Source of the DNA: Flaccisagitta enflata
Taxonomy: Eukaryota; Chaetognatha; Sagittoidea; Aphragmophora
Direction: 5' to 3'
Assembly (NCBI GenBank): GCA_965153355.1
Contig: OZ231126.1
Coordinates: forward strand, 30,504,001 to 30,568,000
DNA: 64,000 bases
Part shown: one piece after another, positions 1-37,082 of the stretch
Position numbering within the stretch: position 1 is the first letter of the stretch
Layout of the letters: the number at the start of each line of letters is the position of its first letter
Translations under genes and position numbers: made by a program
The notes under the pieces: model-generated
The model's input: only the letters and a program-made list of their open reading frames with translations
Databases searched by the model: none
What the model was told of the DNA's origin: nothing

Positions 1-395
1 AATGGATTCAAGAGACTAATTTACATATTGTAGCCAACTATATTTTTGCAAGACGGTGTTTATAAGATAAGAAAAAGAAACTGATATTTTGTAGCCAACT
101 GCGTAGTGAATGATAATGTTGAAACTTGTGCATGGATAGTTACCACCAATCTAAAAAACAGCTGCAGGGGCATAAATGTCAAAACGCAGAATGAGGCTGC
201 GTTGCAGACTAATCAACTAAGACAAATTTAGTAGTCGCGTGCGGTTGCGCAGGGGCAGGGGCAAAGATGATCAAATTCACAGAGAAACATCGTCGCGGAC
301 AAGCCGACCTATCAAAAATTGGTTTGTAAGAGTCGTGTTCACGCGAGTGAAATGAAGAAAGCTACAAAACTGAAATCTACTCGACCACACAAACG

Positions 396-2160
396 TTAGG
401 GGTGTAAACCGCCCAGATATCATATGAAAATAGCTTACATAAGAATTAGAGTGACCGTGCCTCCCAAGCACCAATCAGAATGAAAATAAGCTTGCTGATA
501 GATAAAATCATGTTCTTCAAGCAAGGTACCTCAGTATCTCACAGTCCCCACTAAAATCTGCCTTTTTCTATGTTTTGAGCACCGTTACTCAAAATGACTC
601 CTTGTTACAAAAACGCTGTCTTTTCACTCCTCAAGTGTGAGAAAATCCCAAGGCTTTGTTGATTATTGTTCTTTAGGCTCATAGAAACCTCTCCTGAATT
701 TTGAAAAAAAATGTGTGCAGTCCAACGTGTAATCAATTTTCCCGTTATTCTAAAATTGCTTTTAGCCATCAAGTGTGACGTAGCATCACCTGGCCCTTTT
801 GCGCAGTACCAGGCTTTGTTTACATCCCCCTTTGCCTTTTTTCTCTAGCTTATCCAGTTAGGAGGGCCTCTAGCGGTTATTTGAGGATTTTTGATGGCTG
901 TTTGATGTACAAAAGACAAACGGCCATAACGTACCGGCAAAACGCGAAAAAGCGCGTATCTTACACTATTTAAACAGCTTGGGGCCCCCAAAAAATTTGG
1001 TCAAAAAGTCAAAATAACATCTCCAAGGGGCAAATGATACTGAGATTAATCATTTTGAACCAAAAAATTAATTATTTTTTGGGTTTAAGGCCAGAATTGC
1101 TTGAAAAACGGCTATGCGCGCACTTGTGTCATTGTTTTTGCTAAGAAATTGGCCTTAAACTGGGGATAAAAGGGCAATTTCCAAAGATTATTAGTATCAG
1201 CAATTCACCTGTGGCCCAGAGAATGTGAAATGCATCAAAAAAGAAAAAAAGAAAAAAAACTGTTTGCAACCTTTCCCTTTAAACAGCTTGGGGCCCTCAA
1301 AAAATTTGGTCAAAAAATCAAAATAACATCTCCAAGGGGCAAATGATACTGAGATTAATCATTTTGAACCAAAAAATTAATTATTTTATGGGTTTAAGGC
1401 CAGAATTGCTTGAAAAACGGCTATGCGCGCAATTGTGTCATTGTTTTTGCTAAGAAATTGGCCTTAAACTGGGGATAAAAGGGCAATTTCCAAAGAGTAT
1501 TAGTATCAGCAATTCACTTGTGGCCCAGAGAATGTGAAATGCATCAAAAAAGAAAAAAAGAAAAAAAACTGTTTGCAACCTTTCCCTTTAAAGGGTTTAA
1601 ACCGCCCAGATATCATATGAAAATAGCTTACATAAGAATTAGAGTGACCGTGCCTCCCAAGCACCAATCAGAATGAAAATTAGCTTGCTGAAAGATAAAA
1701 TCATGTTCTTCAAGCAAGGTACCTCAGTATCTCACAGTCCCCACTAAAATCTGCCTTTTTCTATGTTTTGAGTACCGTTACTCAAAATGACCCCTTGTTA
1801 CAAAAGCGCTGTCTTTTCACTCCTCAAGTGTGAGAAAATCCCAAGGCTTTGTTGATTATTGTTCCTTAGGCTCATAGAAACCTCTCCTGAATTTTGAAAA
1901 AAAATGTGTGCAGTCCTACGTGTAATCAATTTTCCCGTAATTCTAAAATTACTTTTAGCCATCAAGTGTGACGTAGCGTCACCCGGCCCTTTGGCGCAGT
2001 TCCAGGCTTTGTTTACATCCCCCTTTGCCTTTTTTCTCTCGCTTATCCAGTTAGGAGGGCCTCTAGCGGTTATTTGAGGATTTTCGATGGCTGTTTGATG
2101 TACAAAAGACAAACGGCCATAACGTACCGGCAAAACGCGGAAAAACGCGTATCTTACACT
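396..2160. repeat. A-B-B-A direct repeat block
   Basis: A ~565-bp unit occurs at 396-960 and again at 1594-2160 (AACCGCCCAGATATCATATG at both starts, CGCGTATCTTACACTATT at both ends). Between them a ~305-bp unit is present twice in tandem (973-1277 and 1279-1590, starting ACAGCTTGGGGCCC). All are in the same orientation with few differences. There is no coding sequence; the 143-codon minus-strand frame at 1798-2229 is not supported. Confidence 0.85.
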
Positions 2161-2235
2161 ATTAGAACTAAAATTCAACGTAGACCAAATACTGATATTG
2201 AGTAAAACACTACGACCATTTAGTTCCATTTGGCC

Positions 2236-2913
2236 TTAATTTTTGGGCAGCGGCCCCAAAGGGCCGATGTCCTGTAGGACACAGGGGGGAATTTTTGGGC
2301 AGCGGCCCCAAAGGGCCGATGTCCTGTAGGACACAGGGGGGAATTTCGAGACGTCCGTCCGCCCTTCCGTCCGTCCGTCCTTCCTTCCGTCCGTCCGTCC
2401 ATCCGTCCGTCCATCCGTCCGTCCCCCCCCTTGGCCATCGGGGGCCTCAATTTTGCTCTTTTAGGCCTGATTTTGGCCCTCTGAGCCATCAGAATAGGCT
2501 GTATAGCCCTTTCAGACCTCAATTTAGCCCTAGAGACCTTAAATCAGCTCTCCAGACATCATATCTGCCCTCCAGACCTCAAATTAGCCCTCCATACCCC
2601 TAATCCACCCTCCAGGCCTCACATCAGCTCTTTAGGCCTCAAATTTGTCCTCTGGGCCTCAAGCCTGCCCCTCAAACCTCAAATCTACTCTTTAGAACCT
2701 AATTTTGCCTTCGAGGCTTCAAAACCGCCTTCAATGACCTCTATCCATCTTCTCAGACCTAATATACCTCAGGACGTCTCGAAATTCCCCCCTGTGTCCT
2801 ACAGGACATCGGCCCTTTGGGGCCGCTGCCCTGCTCTCTCTCCACTATATCACTTAATCACTCCAAGCAGGGCATCGGGTACCGCTGACCATGTGCGATC
2901 CTTGGATGACTAG
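2236..2913 (-). mobile_element. Family B element 1
   Basis: Inverted arms carry GGCAGCGGCCCCAAAGGGCC and GTCCTGTAGGACACAGG around a (GTCC)n tract and a ~21-bp minisatellite of AGCCCTCCAGACCTCAAAT type. The hairpin end TGCGATCCTTGGATGACTAG is at 2913. The left arm is duplicated in tandem (2236-2290 and 2291-2345). Confidence 0.8.
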
Positions 2914-3541
2914 TTTTCTGTCCATTCGTCCCCCCTCATCAGGCCCCTCAGGCCTCAAATCTAGCCTCTGAGACCTCAAATCTGGTCTCTCAGGCCTCAA
3001 ATCCAGCCTCTCAGGCCTCAAATCCAGCCTCTCAGGCCTCAAATCCAGCCTCTCAGGCCTCACATCTAGCCTCTCAGGCCTCAATTCCAACCTCTCAGGC
3101 CTCAAACCTGGCCTCTCTGGCCTCAAACCTGGCCTTTCTGGCCTCAAATAAGGCTTCTCAGGCCTCAAACCTGGCTTCTGAGGCAGCAAACCTTGCCTCA
3201 AATCAGCTATCTAAGCCTCAATTTATTGCTATCAGGCTTCAAATCAGTCCTCAGACCTTTCAAGCCTTAATCCAGCTCTCTCAAGCCTCAAGTCAGCCCT
3301 CTCAAGCTTCAGATTGGCATTACCAGGCCTTACATTAGCCTTCTTAGACCTCAGTTTAGGCTCTTGAAGGCCTCTATAGCATCTCATCCACGTCTTCAGG
3401 CAGGACAAGCGAAAGACCCCCGGTGTTCTACAGGACTTTAACCCCTTCGTGGCCGCTGCCCTGCTTCCCCTCACTTCCATTCACAATCACTCAAAGCAGG
3501 GCAACGGGTATCGCTGACCACATACTGCCCTTGGGCAACCT
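2914..3541 (-). mobile_element. Family B element 2 (far arm missing)
   Basis: Minisatellite CCTCTCAGGCCTCAAATCCA (about 2940-3330) is followed by a GGTGTTCTACAGGACTTTAA arm and the hairpin end TGCCCTTGGGCAACCTG. Element 1 abuts it directly. Confidence 0.7.
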
Positions 3542-4128
3542 GTTCTCCATCCACCCCCTCAAGCCTCAAGCCTTGAAGCCCAAAATCTAGCCTCGAAGCT
3601 CAAATCTAGCCTTCAAAGCTCAAAATCCAGCTTCCAAACTCAAATTCCAGCCCAAAATTTGGCCTTGAGGCTCAAATCCCAGCCTCAAATTTTACCAGCC
3701 TCAAAATTTAGCCTTGAGGCTCACATACCAGCCTCAAATTTTAGGCTAGAGACTCTAATTCCAGCTTCAAGGCTCAAATCCCAGCCTTGAGGCTCTTATC
3801 CCAGCCTTGTGGCTCAAATCCAAGCCTTGAGGCTCAAATCCCAGTCTCGAGACTCAATTCTCAGCCTTAAATCCCAGCCTCAAGACTCAAATCCCAACCT
3901 TGAGGCTTAAATCCCAACTTTGCGGCTCAAATCCTAGCTTTGAGACTAAAATCCCAACTTCAAGGCTCAAATCCTTGCAGCAAGGCTAAAATTCGAGCCT
4001 CAAGCTTCAAAACTTACTGAGCATAGGTCATAGGCCACTTCGGGGCCGCTGCCCAGGTCACCATCGAACTCGCATACGCAAACACAGGGGCAACGGGTAT
4101 CACTGACCATCTTACGCTTTTGCGACTA
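3542..4128 (-). mobile_element. Family B element 3 (far arm missing)
   Basis: A ~20-bp minisatellite CAAATCCCAGCCTTGAGGCT (3546-4010) leads into the arm GAGCATAGGTCATAGGCCAC and the hairpin end TACGCTTTTGCGACTA. Confidence 0.7.
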
Positions 4129-4271
4129 TTTTCATTAACTAGACAAATTTGCTGTCCAATTTTCAAAGACGTGTTAATCTACGTGGAATAAGTAATTAAC
4201 TGACTTGTTAATTTTTTGAAAAAAGTAAAAAACTGACTTGTAAATATTTTTGGAAATAGTAATAAGCTGAC

Positions 4272-17564
<13,293 letters not shown>

Positions 17565-17599
17565 AATCGAGTCTTTTATTAATACAGGGATGATGAAAA

Positions 17600-19500
17600 T
17601 TAGAAAGGTTTGTTGAGAGTAACGCCGAAGTCAAAAGGTTTTAGTTAACAGATTATTCTTGTGTATGGATTGATCTATTGACGGAAATGCACCAAAAGTG
17701 CAGTGTTTAGTACTTGGATAATGTAATGTAGCTGTTGCCGAGATGTTTGAAGTATTGGCTAATGTCACAATCTCTTTTCGACGCGAGAACCCAACTCACC
17801 ACCACATTAACAGTGTTACCGCAATGTCTATTGCATTGTGACAAGTTTCTATAGTTGGATGACCTCCCTAACTACCCGGATTACCTTGCCAAACCATTTT
17901 TTGTGACTACCCCTACCCCTAGGGGGCCTAAGAATTAGGTCAAATTGGCCACATTGGCATGTCCGGATTTTGTCCGGACAAGCAAATAACAAGCAAAACC
18001 TATCAAAAAATAGATTATCTGATCATTTCTCAGCTTTTAATCAGTTATCATCAATCCGATGTGATGTACAAAAAATTTCATCCTACTGCGCAAATGCTAA
18101 GTTGTTCAAAAATTGTATTATCATCAAATTTTGATCCTACCAATTTTTTTGCTATTTCATGGCAAAATCTCAGTATGCCTATTATCTTTTTCTAAAACTC
18201 TATAAATTCTCAAAGTTAATCACTTTTCAGGTTTCTACCTAATAGAGGACTACTTGAAGGTCATACGCTCCAAATTTCATGCCACTGTGACACCCCAATC
18301 CCCCATAATGACACTTTTCTTCAAGCGTGATTATTCCGCACACCCCCCCAGCTCTTCTGTCACGCTCATGTCACGCTTTAAGTCTGTCACTGTCACGCCA
18401 TTGTGAAACTGATGATGGAAATTTGGATAACATGATGAGAAAGAGCATGAAATTTTGTATTTACACTGAAAATTTCAGGTCTTAACTCCCAGGCATTCAG
18501 CCATAATGAAATTTTCAATGTGATTGGTCAGTAAATTGTTGCAGAATAATCACGCTTCAAGATGGATCTTCGCAGTTAATTCTTTGTTATCGGCGCATGT
18601 ATGCACTTACAGCAAAATGGTAAACCAAAAAAATCATGAAATGCCCATATCTTGGAAACCCTTTGAGAGAGACAAAAGATTTTTTGCATGGATCAATACT
18701 GTACTGGAACTATTACAAACAGAGCATTTGGTGCATCTGGGACACAACTAACCAACCCAACCGGCCCAACCAGCCTACCACCCAAAAATTAAAAAAAATG
18801 GCATAACTTCTAAAATATTTGTCCAATTTGGCTGAAATTTTGCACAGTGGTTCTTTTAGAGAGTGCCTACTTAAATTAATCGTTGCCGAAAGATTCAGTA
18901 AATTTTTGCCAACTGGCCCAACCAGCCAAAAAAGCTGCTTATAGAGAATTTTCAAAAAAAATTGAAATCTTAATTTTTTCCAGCAGAATCGGGTCTGATT
19001 GAATTCTTGAACTGTGATTTTGTAAAATATTCCCATTTTTTTGGTTTTGCTGACTTTAACAACTCAATTTTTGCTTATTTTCGATCATTATTTGTTGCAT
19101 TTCAGCCTAATTTACATGAAAATCAAGGATCAGTAACAAAATTCAGTTTTTGAACCATGTTCATATTGACATAAGCTATCTGATTATGAATGTTTTTGTC
19201 AAATTTTCTTTATTTTGAAATTGACCTATTTGGCCATCTCTCAAAAAGGAGATTATAGAAACAGCCTATTAGATATATAAAGAAATGATGAATGATATTT
19301 TACAAAGGTAAACGAATTTTGTCGCAGATAATTGCTGGTAAAAGCTATTGTTATGCTGTACGCAGGTTCCGCGATTGTTTGAGCGTGTTCTATGGTAACG
19401 GAGTGTATCCGACCAATCAGAGCGCGTCTCAGCGAACTCTCAAAAAGTTAAAGAAGGGAGCGAGAAAGACCAACATGTTCTTATTCAATTAATGTAGTAC
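17600..19500. other. Intergenic, nothing identified
   Basis: AT-rich sequence between the ENO4 start and a mariner-type MITE. Only short unsupported frames occur. No tRNA or terminal-repeat structure was seen. Confidence 0.5.
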
Positions 19501-19511
19501 ATGTACATGTA

Positions 19512-20278
19512 CAGGGAGTACCACGCCAAACAGGACAAAAGAAAACGATGTATCTTTGCTTCTAGAAATGGTAGAATGATTCTGTAAACAGGTTCAGAAA
19601 GCTCTTAAAAAACGATTTTTATATCTGTATTTTGCCAAAGGCTCATTAAGAAAACTGAATCCCTTTGTATTGTTTAAAGCAAAGTATAGTTTTTACTTTT
19701 AGTTTTTGCTTGTTTTGTTGTATATTGACAAGCATCTTTTTATCCTACTCTCATTTCCAAACAAATGGTGCTACAATCCTGGCAATGGTCTTGAATTAAA
19801 GATATTGTGAGGTAGAATCATACCTCTGCAAAAAATGAGAAAATTGTACAATATTGGTTAGGTCCAGAGACTTTTTTGTAAGTTTCATTACAAAAAAGTT
19901 TTATGTGCATTGATAAAAATTTCAATAACTATATTGAATGATACAATTTTGACAAAGGTCATGAGGGAATCCCAATCTTCAGTGTCCTAGCGTAACTGAC
20001 AAACATTTCTGACCATTTTTTGTCGTCTATATGTGAATATGACTTGAAAAATCTAAGGAAAAACCTTGAATTTGGATAGAAATTAGCATTTTTTGCTAAA
20101 AAAAGGCATTTTTTCATGGTTTTGCTGAGGATATATGTTAACCATGACTAGCAAAAGTCTGTATCATTCAAAAATCGTCTGAAGTTATCTTTTAGAAACA
20201 GTTTTCAGAAATGATTTTGCACTTCTAGAAGCAAAAATACATCGTTTTCTTTTGTCCTGTTTGATGTGATACACCCTG
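19512..20278. mobile_element. Mariner-type MITE (CAGGG ends, TA duplication)
   Basis: The ends are inverted copies starting CAGGGAGTACCACGCC / CAGGGTGTATCACATC, continuing through ACAGGACAAAAGAAAACGAT. They are bounded by TA at 19510-19511 and 20279-20280. Length is 767 bp, with no ORF of note. Confidence 0.85.
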
Positions 20279-20377
20279 TACATGTAATAGACATTCTCAG
20301 GGCAAATGGCTCTACGAGGATTAAACTGAAATGGTGCATGTATGACAGAGGACAAGGGAAATACAGTGTTTCATGTA

Positions 20378-21587
20378 ATAGCAAAAGCGTTATATGATCA
20401 GCGGTACCCTTGCCCTGCCTAAGTGAGTTGTGGTTCAAGTTGAAAGGGGAGCAGGGCAGCGGCCCTCAAGGGGTCTATGACCTATGCTTTCACACATATG
20501 GGGGATTTTTTCCTTCTCTGACTTTTCCCCTCTGACTTTTTCCTTCTCTGACTTTTCCCCTCTGACTCAGATCCTAGCCTCAAGGCCCAAATCCCAGCCT
20601 TGAAGCCCACATCCCAACCTCAAGGCTCAAATCCCAGCCTTGAGGCCCAAATCCCAGCCCTGATGGTTTCATGGATGGGATTTGTACCTCGAGGCTGAAA
20701 TTTGAGCCTCAAGGTTAGACTGCGGGCCTCAAGGCTGCGATTTGGGCCTCAAGGTTGGGATTTGGGCCTCAAGTCTGGGATTTAGGCCTCAAAGATGAGT
20801 TTTGGGCCTCAAGGCTGGCATTTGAGCCTCAAGGCTGGGATTTAGGCCTCAAGGCTGGGATTTGGGCCTCAAGGCTGGGATTCGAGTCTCAAGCCTAGGA
20901 TTCGAGTCTCAAGCCTGGAATTTGGGCCTCGAGGCTAGGATCTGAGTCAGAAGGGGGGTATAACAGGTCGCCCAAGGGCAATATGAGGTTAGTGATACCC
21001 GTTGCCCTGCTTTGCATGGTTGTAAATTGAAATGAGAGGCAGGGCAGCGGCCCCAAAGGAGACGAAGTCCTGTAGAACACAGGGGGACTTTCGTTTTTCC
21101 GTCCGTCCGCCCCCCAGGCCCTCTCAGGCCTGAAATCTGCCCTCTCAGGCCTAAAATCTGCCCTCTCAGGCCTAAAATCTGCCCTCTCAGGCCTGAAATC
21201 TGCCCTCTCAGGCCGTGAATCTGAGGAGCAGATTTCAGGGCTGGGAGGGCAGATTTAAGGCCTGAGAGGACAGGTAACAGGCCAGAAAGGGCAATTTTCA
21301 GGCCTGAGAGGGAAGATTCAAGGCCTGAGATGGCAGATTTCAGGCCTGACAGGGCAGATTTCAGGCCTGAGAGGGCAGATTTTAGGCCTGAGAGGGCAGA
21401 TTGCAGGCCTGAGAGGGCCTTGGGGGGACGCACGGACGAACGGACGAACAAACGGACGGACGAACGAAAGTCCCCCTGTGTTCTACAGGACTTCATCCCA
21501 TTCGGGGCCGCTGCCCAAAACGGAAAAATCCCCCATATGTGTGAAAGCATAGGTCATCGATTCCTTCGGGGCCGCTGCCCAAAAAGT
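20378..21587 (+). mobile_element. Family B element 9 (outer), interrupted by element 10
   Basis: The left arm (to ACACATATGGGGGATTTTTT at ~20507) has its partner at 21520-21587 (CCCCCATATGTGTGAAAGCA). A second family B copy lies between, so this is a nested insertion. Confidence 0.75.
20961..21520 (+). mobile_element. Family B element 10 (nested inside element 9)
   Basis: Hairpin end TAACAGGTCGCCCAAGGGCA (same subtype as the element at 2914-3541). Arms GAAGTCCTGTAGAACACAGG / GTGTTCTACAGGACTTCATC flank inverted GGCCTGAAATCTGCCCTCTCA-type repeats. Confidence 0.78.
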
Positions 21588-22020
21588 AGGTCGAAGGAAT
21601 GATTCCCAAATCGGGTGCGGATGGAGCATGGATAGGGGTAGTGATAACCAAAGCTAACCACCATTTTACGCCGAATAGCAAAGTTTACGAATGCATGGAC
21701 GGACGCACCCGCTAATAGGGCATGCCCGCCTTTAAGGCATGTAACCTACTGTCCCATGAGAGACTTTGTAGTTGTTTCTTAATTGGTAATAAGGCAGCTT
21801 CATTATAAGGCATTCTTTTGTTCAATCCCTTGAAATGCGCTCTAGCGAAGATCAACTGTAATTCGTAATTTTAATTGGTTAAGAACATTTTCAATCTAAA
21901 TTAAAGCCCTTCTTGGGGACCTCGCCTGTTAAATCATAAACAATTGAACATTTTGTAAGGAAAAAGAATCATGGATAATCTGGCTCATTGTCGTATGCTA
22001 TAAGGCTCTCTCAGCTCCAA

Positions 22021-22080
22021 AGATCTCTGACTCTATGAGAGGTTTTGTCCGTCAGTCCATCCGACCGTCCGTCCGTCAGT
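22021..22080 (+). mobile_element. Family A fragment
   Basis: GACTCTATGAGAGGTTTTGT followed by a GTCC/GTCA tract only. Confidence 0.45.
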
Positions 22081-22684
22081 TGGGTTGTTGATGTTTGAGT
22101 TAAGAAATGGTCAATAGACGAAAAATCTTTGTCTGTAGTGTTGACAGATGTTGACAGATAGTTAATCTTTTTTGTAATATAGCCGACACATCGTTTTACC
22201 CAGGGGTACTGGTTTATAAGCTCTATTATCTCTGTCCCTGCCTTTATTTCGCACATTGTGTAATCGATATATTGATGAGATGAGATCGAGATGACTGACA
22301 TGGACTCTAAATCGACACCTTTGACTTTGCAGTAGATTTGTTAAGAGAAGGTCAACAAACTAAAGTGGATAGAGAAATTTCTTTCAAAAAAGTCATTTTC
22401 TTGAAAGAAATTGTCAAAAGATCGCTTATCGCTTATCATGTAACCTAAATTTTGCCTAATATGCGCGATGTTGCGCAATCAATTAGCCAGTTACTTTTTT
22501 TCCTCCCCCATTAGCTTATCTTTTGTATCCTTTTTTTTTTTTTTTTTTTTTTGTTATTGTCCTTTTTTTTCTTTTTCTTTCTTTTTTCATTCTTTTTCTT
22601 TCTTTTTTCCTTTCTTTTTCTTTGTTTTTTCTTCCTCTCTTTCTTTCTTCCTTTTTTTCTTTCTTTTTTTCGTTCTTTCGTTCT

Positions 22685-22836
22685 GGGTAGGTATCACCAC
22701 TAGGAAAATCGAACTGCTGAGAATTTTTCAAAAAATTAATTCCTACCAGTGGGATGAAAAAATCATCCCACTGGTGAGAATTTTCTTTTTTACAAATTCT
22801 CACCAATGAAAAGAATTAAATTCTCACCAGTGGGAA
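22685..22836. repeat. Clustered CCCACTGGTGAGAAT motifs in both orientations
   Basis: ATTCTCACCAGTGGGA-type boxes and their complements occur around an (TTTC)-rich tract. The same motif cluster occurs at 25240-25390, also beside (TTTC)n. Confidence 0.75.
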
Positions 22837-22840
22837 AGAG

Positions 22841-23422
22841 AACAAGTCATCCAAGGATCGCACATGGTCAGCGGTACCCGATGCCCTGCTTGGAGTGATT
22901 AGCTGAAGAAGTGGAGTCAGAGCAGGGCCGATGTCCTGTAGGACACAGGGGTGAATTTCCATACGTCCTGAGAGGGCACATTTGGGAATTTTGCATTTTT
23001 TTCAATTTTTTGTCAATTTTCCATGTTATTCAATGGGAACTTGAGGTCTGAGAAGCTGGATATAAGGCCCAAGATGCTGGATTAGAGGCCAAAGAGGCTG
23101 GATTTGAGGCCCAAGAGGCTGGATTTGAGGCCCAAGAGCCTGGATTTGAGGCCAGAGAGGCGGAATTTGAGGCCTGAGAGGCGGAATTTGAGGCCTGAGA
23201 GGCTGGATTTGAGGCCTGAGAGGCTGGATTTGAGGCCTGGGAGACTGGATTTGAGGCCTGAGAGGCCAAATTTGAGGCCTGAGAGGCTGGATTTGAGGCC
23301 TGAGAGGCTGGATTTGAGAGGCTTGAGAAGCTTGGGGGGGGGACGGACGGACGTACGTACGTATGGAAATTCACCCCTGTGTCCTACAGGACATCGGCCC
23401 TTTGGGGCCGCTGCCCAAAAAG
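22841..23422 (+). mobile_element. Family B element 11
   Basis: It starts AAGTCATCCAAGGATCGCAC, has arms GTAGGACACAGGGGTGAATT and AATTCACCCCTGTGTCCTAC, and about a dozen units of GGATTTGAGGCCTGAGAGGC. Confidence 0.8.
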
Positions 23423-23443
23423 GAAAGAAGGAAAGAGAAAAAG

Positions 23444-24399
<956 letters not shown>

Positions 24400-24829
24400 T
24401 ACAGACAAGAAACAGAAAAAAGAAAAAGAAAAAAAATCAGTAAAAAATGGTATCAAAGCCCCTTCCCACAGAACAAAAAATGATGAAAATGGTAGATTCA
24501 TTTTGCGCCAAAGCATGTGTAGTGTGTCTGTTATTCTATTCATTCATACAATATCTATCCTGGTGGATGTATAACCCTAAATGGCATTGTTAAGATTCTC
24601 TGAGATCAAAGGAAAAATTCCAAATCACGGGAACACCCCCATAAAGAAGAAGCTATAAAAATCCATTTCCAAGACTCATAATCAAAATCATTGTTTTGAG
24701 ATCCAAACCCCAGCAATAACGTCTAAATTTCATGTTTTAGGCTACAATCACACATATCTTTAAATTCAGCCAATACGTAGAGTCAAAATTTTCACTGAAA
24801 CGGTCGCTGCATCAATGGTTTTTTGTTGT

Positions 24830-24990
24830 GGACTAGTGACTCTATAAGAGGATTTGTCTGTCTGTCTGTCGGTCCGCTGGTCCTTCCATTGTTCTATCTG
24901 GGGTCATCAAGTTGGAAATTGTGAAAACAGGCATTTCCACTTCTGCTTATTCATCCGGGACTGGTATTGGCCATGTATCCGGCCTTGTTT
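24830..24990 (+). mobile_element. Diverged family A copy
   Basis: GACTCTATAAGAGGATTTGT, a GTCT tract, and the end GGCCATGTATCCGGCCTTGT. The GCCCCTGCCC boxes are lost. Confidence 0.6.
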
Positions 24991-25239
24991 CTTGGTAAAA
25001 GGTCAAAGGTTTACATATATACATATATACATATATACATATATACATATATACATATGCTTTTGTGTTTTGCATCTCCCAATCTACAGCCTAAAATAAA
25101 GCGTAAAAGATTTGATCCTGACCTTGGGTCTCATGTCTCCTTTTAAACTATGATCCTGACATGAAAACATTGAAAGTAGGCCCTTTCCTCCGTCTTCCTC
25201 CCCTTTCCTCCCCCTTCTTCCATTTCCTCCATTTTCTTC

Positions 25240-25450
25240 CCACTGGTGAGAATTTCTTCTCATAAAATTTATCACCAGTGCGAAATATTTTTTTCTTACC
25301 AGTGGGATGAATTTTCTTTCCCACTGGTGAGAATTTGATTTCATCCCACTGGTGAGAAAAAAATCCTTCCCACTGGAGAGAATTCCCCTTCGTTCTTTCT
25401 TTCTTTCGTTCTATCTTTCTTTTTTTTTCTGTCTTTCTTTTTTCTTTCAT

Positions 25451-25540
<90 letters not shown>

Positions 25541-25684
25541 TTTCTTTCTTTCTTTCTTCTCTCTTTCTTTCGTTCTTTATTTCTTTTTTCTTTCTTTTTT
25601 TCTTTCTTATTTTCTTTCTTTCGTTCTATCTTTCGTTCTTTATTTCTTTTTTCTTTCTTTTTTTTCTTTCTTTCTTTCTTTCGT

Positions 25685-25756
<72 letters not shown>

Positions 25757-25810
25757 TATTTCTTTCTTTCTTTATTTCTTTCTTTCTTTTTTTTCTTTCT
25801 TTGTTTTTTT
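25240..25810. repeat. CCCACTGGTGAGAAT cluster followed by (TTTC)n
   Basis: About seven copies of the CCCACTGGTGAGAA box in both orientations (25240-25385) run into a ~400-bp TTTC tract. Confidence 0.85.
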
Positions 25811-26015
25811 CCCTTTTCCATTTTTTTGATGCGTCCTCGCATTTCTCTAAGAGGGCGTGTTAGTCCGTCCGTCCATCTCTCCGGAGGAAGGTCCATAACG
25901 TGAAATTTCTCTTCATTGATTCATTTCTCCTTTTTTTATCTTTATATCATATACCTAAAGAGGACGCATCTAATAGTCATCTCTTACTCATTCTCTCAGC
26001 TATCTGGCGCGAACA

Positions 26016-26019
<4 letters not shown>

Positions 26020-26112
<93 letters not shown>

Positions 26113-26172
26113 GCAAACAAACAAACAAACAAACAAACAAACAAACAAACAAACAAACAAACAAACAAACAC
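26020..26172. repeat. (CA)n then (ACAA)n
   Basis: CA dinucleotides to 26110 change abruptly to ACAA tetranucleotides, about 360 bp upstream of the cysteine-rich gene. Confidence 0.95.
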
Positions 26173-26533
26173 ACACCTGTAACTTGTATTCACGTGTTTT
26201 TCCTGCGACTTTACGTAAGCACTTGAAAGGGAGATAACAGAAAGCTTTAAAAATTTGACTCAACAGATAAAAAACATTTTGATGGGCTCAAAGTCTTTGG
26301 CATCAAGAATCACGAGATTTAGAAAAATGAATAAAAAGACCAAGAAATCAGATCCACCTCCTTATTACCTCTCACCGACCTGAAGAGAGAGAGGAGACAA
26401 TTAAGAAGCGCCTCTCCTATTCAAACTTTGGAGGACGAAACCCAAAAAATCAAAACCGGTTTTAAGAAACTTTATTCGGAAATTCCAAAAAAACATTTGA
26501 ATTTCAAAAAACTCCCAAGAAAAGTGGCTTAAA

Positions 26534-37045
<10,512 letters not shown>

Positions 37046-37076
37046 AGAGCTCATTTCCCTACGGCGTGTGAACATG

Positions 37077-37082
37077 AATAAA
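37077..37082 (+). terminator. Polyadenylation signal of the cysteine-rich gene
   Basis: The canonical AATAAA lies 32 bases after the TGA stop codon. A perfect palindrome, TTTAGGTGTTA/TAACACCTAAA, follows at about 37208-37231; its role is unknown. Confidence 0.5.

Noticed and set aside
2295-3480. Frames with RPERLDLRPERP-like repeats
   Set aside because: These are translations of the family B minisatellites, whose ~21-bp period is divisible by three; they recur wherever the minisatellite does.
22468-22809. Hydrophobic frame over the T-rich tract
   Set aside because: Homopolymer/TTTC composition explains the Phe/Ser run.
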